Origin: DASYQD01 sp036005845
GTDB taxonomy: Bacteria; Acidobacteriota; Thermoanaerobaculia; Multivoradales; JAIOJS01
Direction: 5' to 3'
Length of the DNA stretch: 6,307 nt
NCBI GenBank assembly: GCA_036005845.1
Contig: DASYQD010000158.1
Location: 1-6,307 of the forward strand
Position 1 is the stretch's first letter. Each line of letters begins with the position of its first letter. Below, in pieces: positions 5,755 through 6,307 of this stretch. Under the pieces are notes generated by a model. The model was not told the origin of the DNA and did no database searches. It saw nothing but the letters and a program-made list of their open reading frames with translations. Made by a program: the position numbers and the translations under genes.

Positions 5755-6307
5755 GTGGCCGAGGAGCAACTCACCGAGCTGCTGGCGGCGTGGAGCGACG
5801 GTGATGCGACGGCGCTCGAGCGCCTGCTGCCGATCGTCTACCAGGACCTTCGCCGCATCGCCGCGCGGCAGCTACGCTCGGAGCGGCCCGATCACACGCT
5901 GAGCGCCACCGCCGTCGTGCACGAGGCCTACGTGCGGCTGGTCGGCCAGCGCCACGTGCGGCTGGAGGACCGAGCCGCGTTCTTCGCCGCCGCCGCCACG
6001 CAGATGCGGCGCATCCTCGTCGACCACGCTCGCCGGCGCTCCGCCGCCAAGCGCGGCGGCCACGAGATGCGCGTCACCCTCGACGAGGAGATCGCCGCCG
6101 GCGCCGGCCGCGACCTCGACCTGCTGGCGCTGGACCAAGCGCTCGACGAGCTCGGTGCCGTCGACCCCCGCGTCGCCCGCATCGTCGAGCTGCGCTTCTT
6201 CGGCGGCCTGTCGCTCGAGGACACCGCGGCGGCGATGGACCTCTCACGCCGCACGGTGGTGCGCGAATGGGCGCTCGCCCGCGGCTGGCTGCACCAGCGG
6301 CTCGAAG
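5755..6307 (+). CDS. ECF-family RNA polymerase sigma factor, TIGR02999-like (3' end just outside window)
   Basis: This gene encodes an alternative sigma factor that would direct RNA polymerase to a dedicated promoter set. 184 residues are visible and family members are about 185-200 long, so only the last few residues are missing. Region 2 runs from about residue 18 to 90: LLPIVYQDLRRIAARQL (24-40), HTLSATAVVHEAYVRLV (47-63), FFAAAATQMRRILVDHARRR (76-95). Next come AAKRGG and RVTLDEE, a hallmark of the TIGR02999/ECF group often seen beside Ser/Thr kinases. Region 4 is about 122-182, with ELRFFGGLSLEDTAAAMDLS as the helix-turn-helix start and TVVREWALARGWLHQRL as the recognition end. GTG 5755 is the first start after the in-frame TAG at 5740 and gives the usual short N-terminus. 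No anti-sigma gene is visible; in this group regulation is often by a linked protein kinase, which may lie just downstream (inference). Confidence 0.93.
   Translation, partial: MAEEQLTELLAAWSDGDATALERLLPIVYQDLRRIAARQLRSERPDHTLSATAVVHEAYVRLVGQRHVRLEDRAAFFAAAATQMRRILVDHARRRSAAKRGGHEMRVTLDEEIAAGAGRDLDLLALDQALDELGAVDPRVARIVELRFFGGLSLEDTAAAMDLSRRTVVREWALARGWLHQRLE

Noticed and set aside
4837..5769. 310-codon minus-strand open frame opposite the FKBP gene
   Set aside because: His/Gly/Arg-rich shadow; its apparent internal repetition is only the FKBP domain duplication read on the other strand.

Overview
This window comes from a high-GC bacterium (about 70% G+C by eye, almost every third codon position G or C). 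The gene set (SMC condensin, tandem FKBP-type isomerase, and an ECF sigma factor of the type common in Acidobacteriota, Gemmatimonadota, Planctomycetota and Myxococcota-like lineages) suggests a soil or sediment bacterium from one of these high-GC phyla. The sequence does not fix the phylum.

Layout: (1) 1-1344, plus strand, the C-terminal part of the chromosome-segregation ATPase SMC, open at the left edge. (2) A 50-base gap with a perfect GC-rich hairpin and a TANNNT box, then 1395-2375, plus strand, a membrane-anchored family 2 glycosyltransferase of the GtrB/ArnC/DPM1 type. (3) Converging on it, a two-gene minus-strand operon: a GT39/PMT-type integral-membrane glycosyltransferase (4776 to 3133) followed by a class I SAM-dependent methyltransferase (3136 to 2372), joined by an ATGA stop/start overlap. 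The methyltransferase and the GT2 gene share one palindromic CTAG as their two stop codons. (4) A 75-base divergent promoter region, then 4852-5724, plus strand, an exported protein with two tandem FKBP domains. (5) 5755 to the right edge, plus strand, a nearly complete ECF sigma factor of the TIGR02999-like group, cut only a few residues before its expected end.

How the genes may work together: the GT2 would load a sugar onto a polyprenyl phosphate on the cytoplasmic side, the GT39 enzyme would transfer it to a lipid, glycan or protein on the outer side of the membrane, and the methyltransferase would modify a related lipid or glycan. This is inference from family and proximity; substrates cannot be read from the sequence. 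SMC, the FKBP protein and the sigma factor look like independent units.

The most notable non-coding signal is that all four visible transcription-unit starts have a TANNNT box 6-9 bases before the start codon and no Shine-Dalgarno sequence, which points to leaderless transcripts. There is no gene-free stretch over 300 bases. I found no RNA genes, CRISPR arrays, insertion sequences or phage genes, and no clear evidence of a novel multi-gene system; most of the window is ordinary core and envelope gene content.
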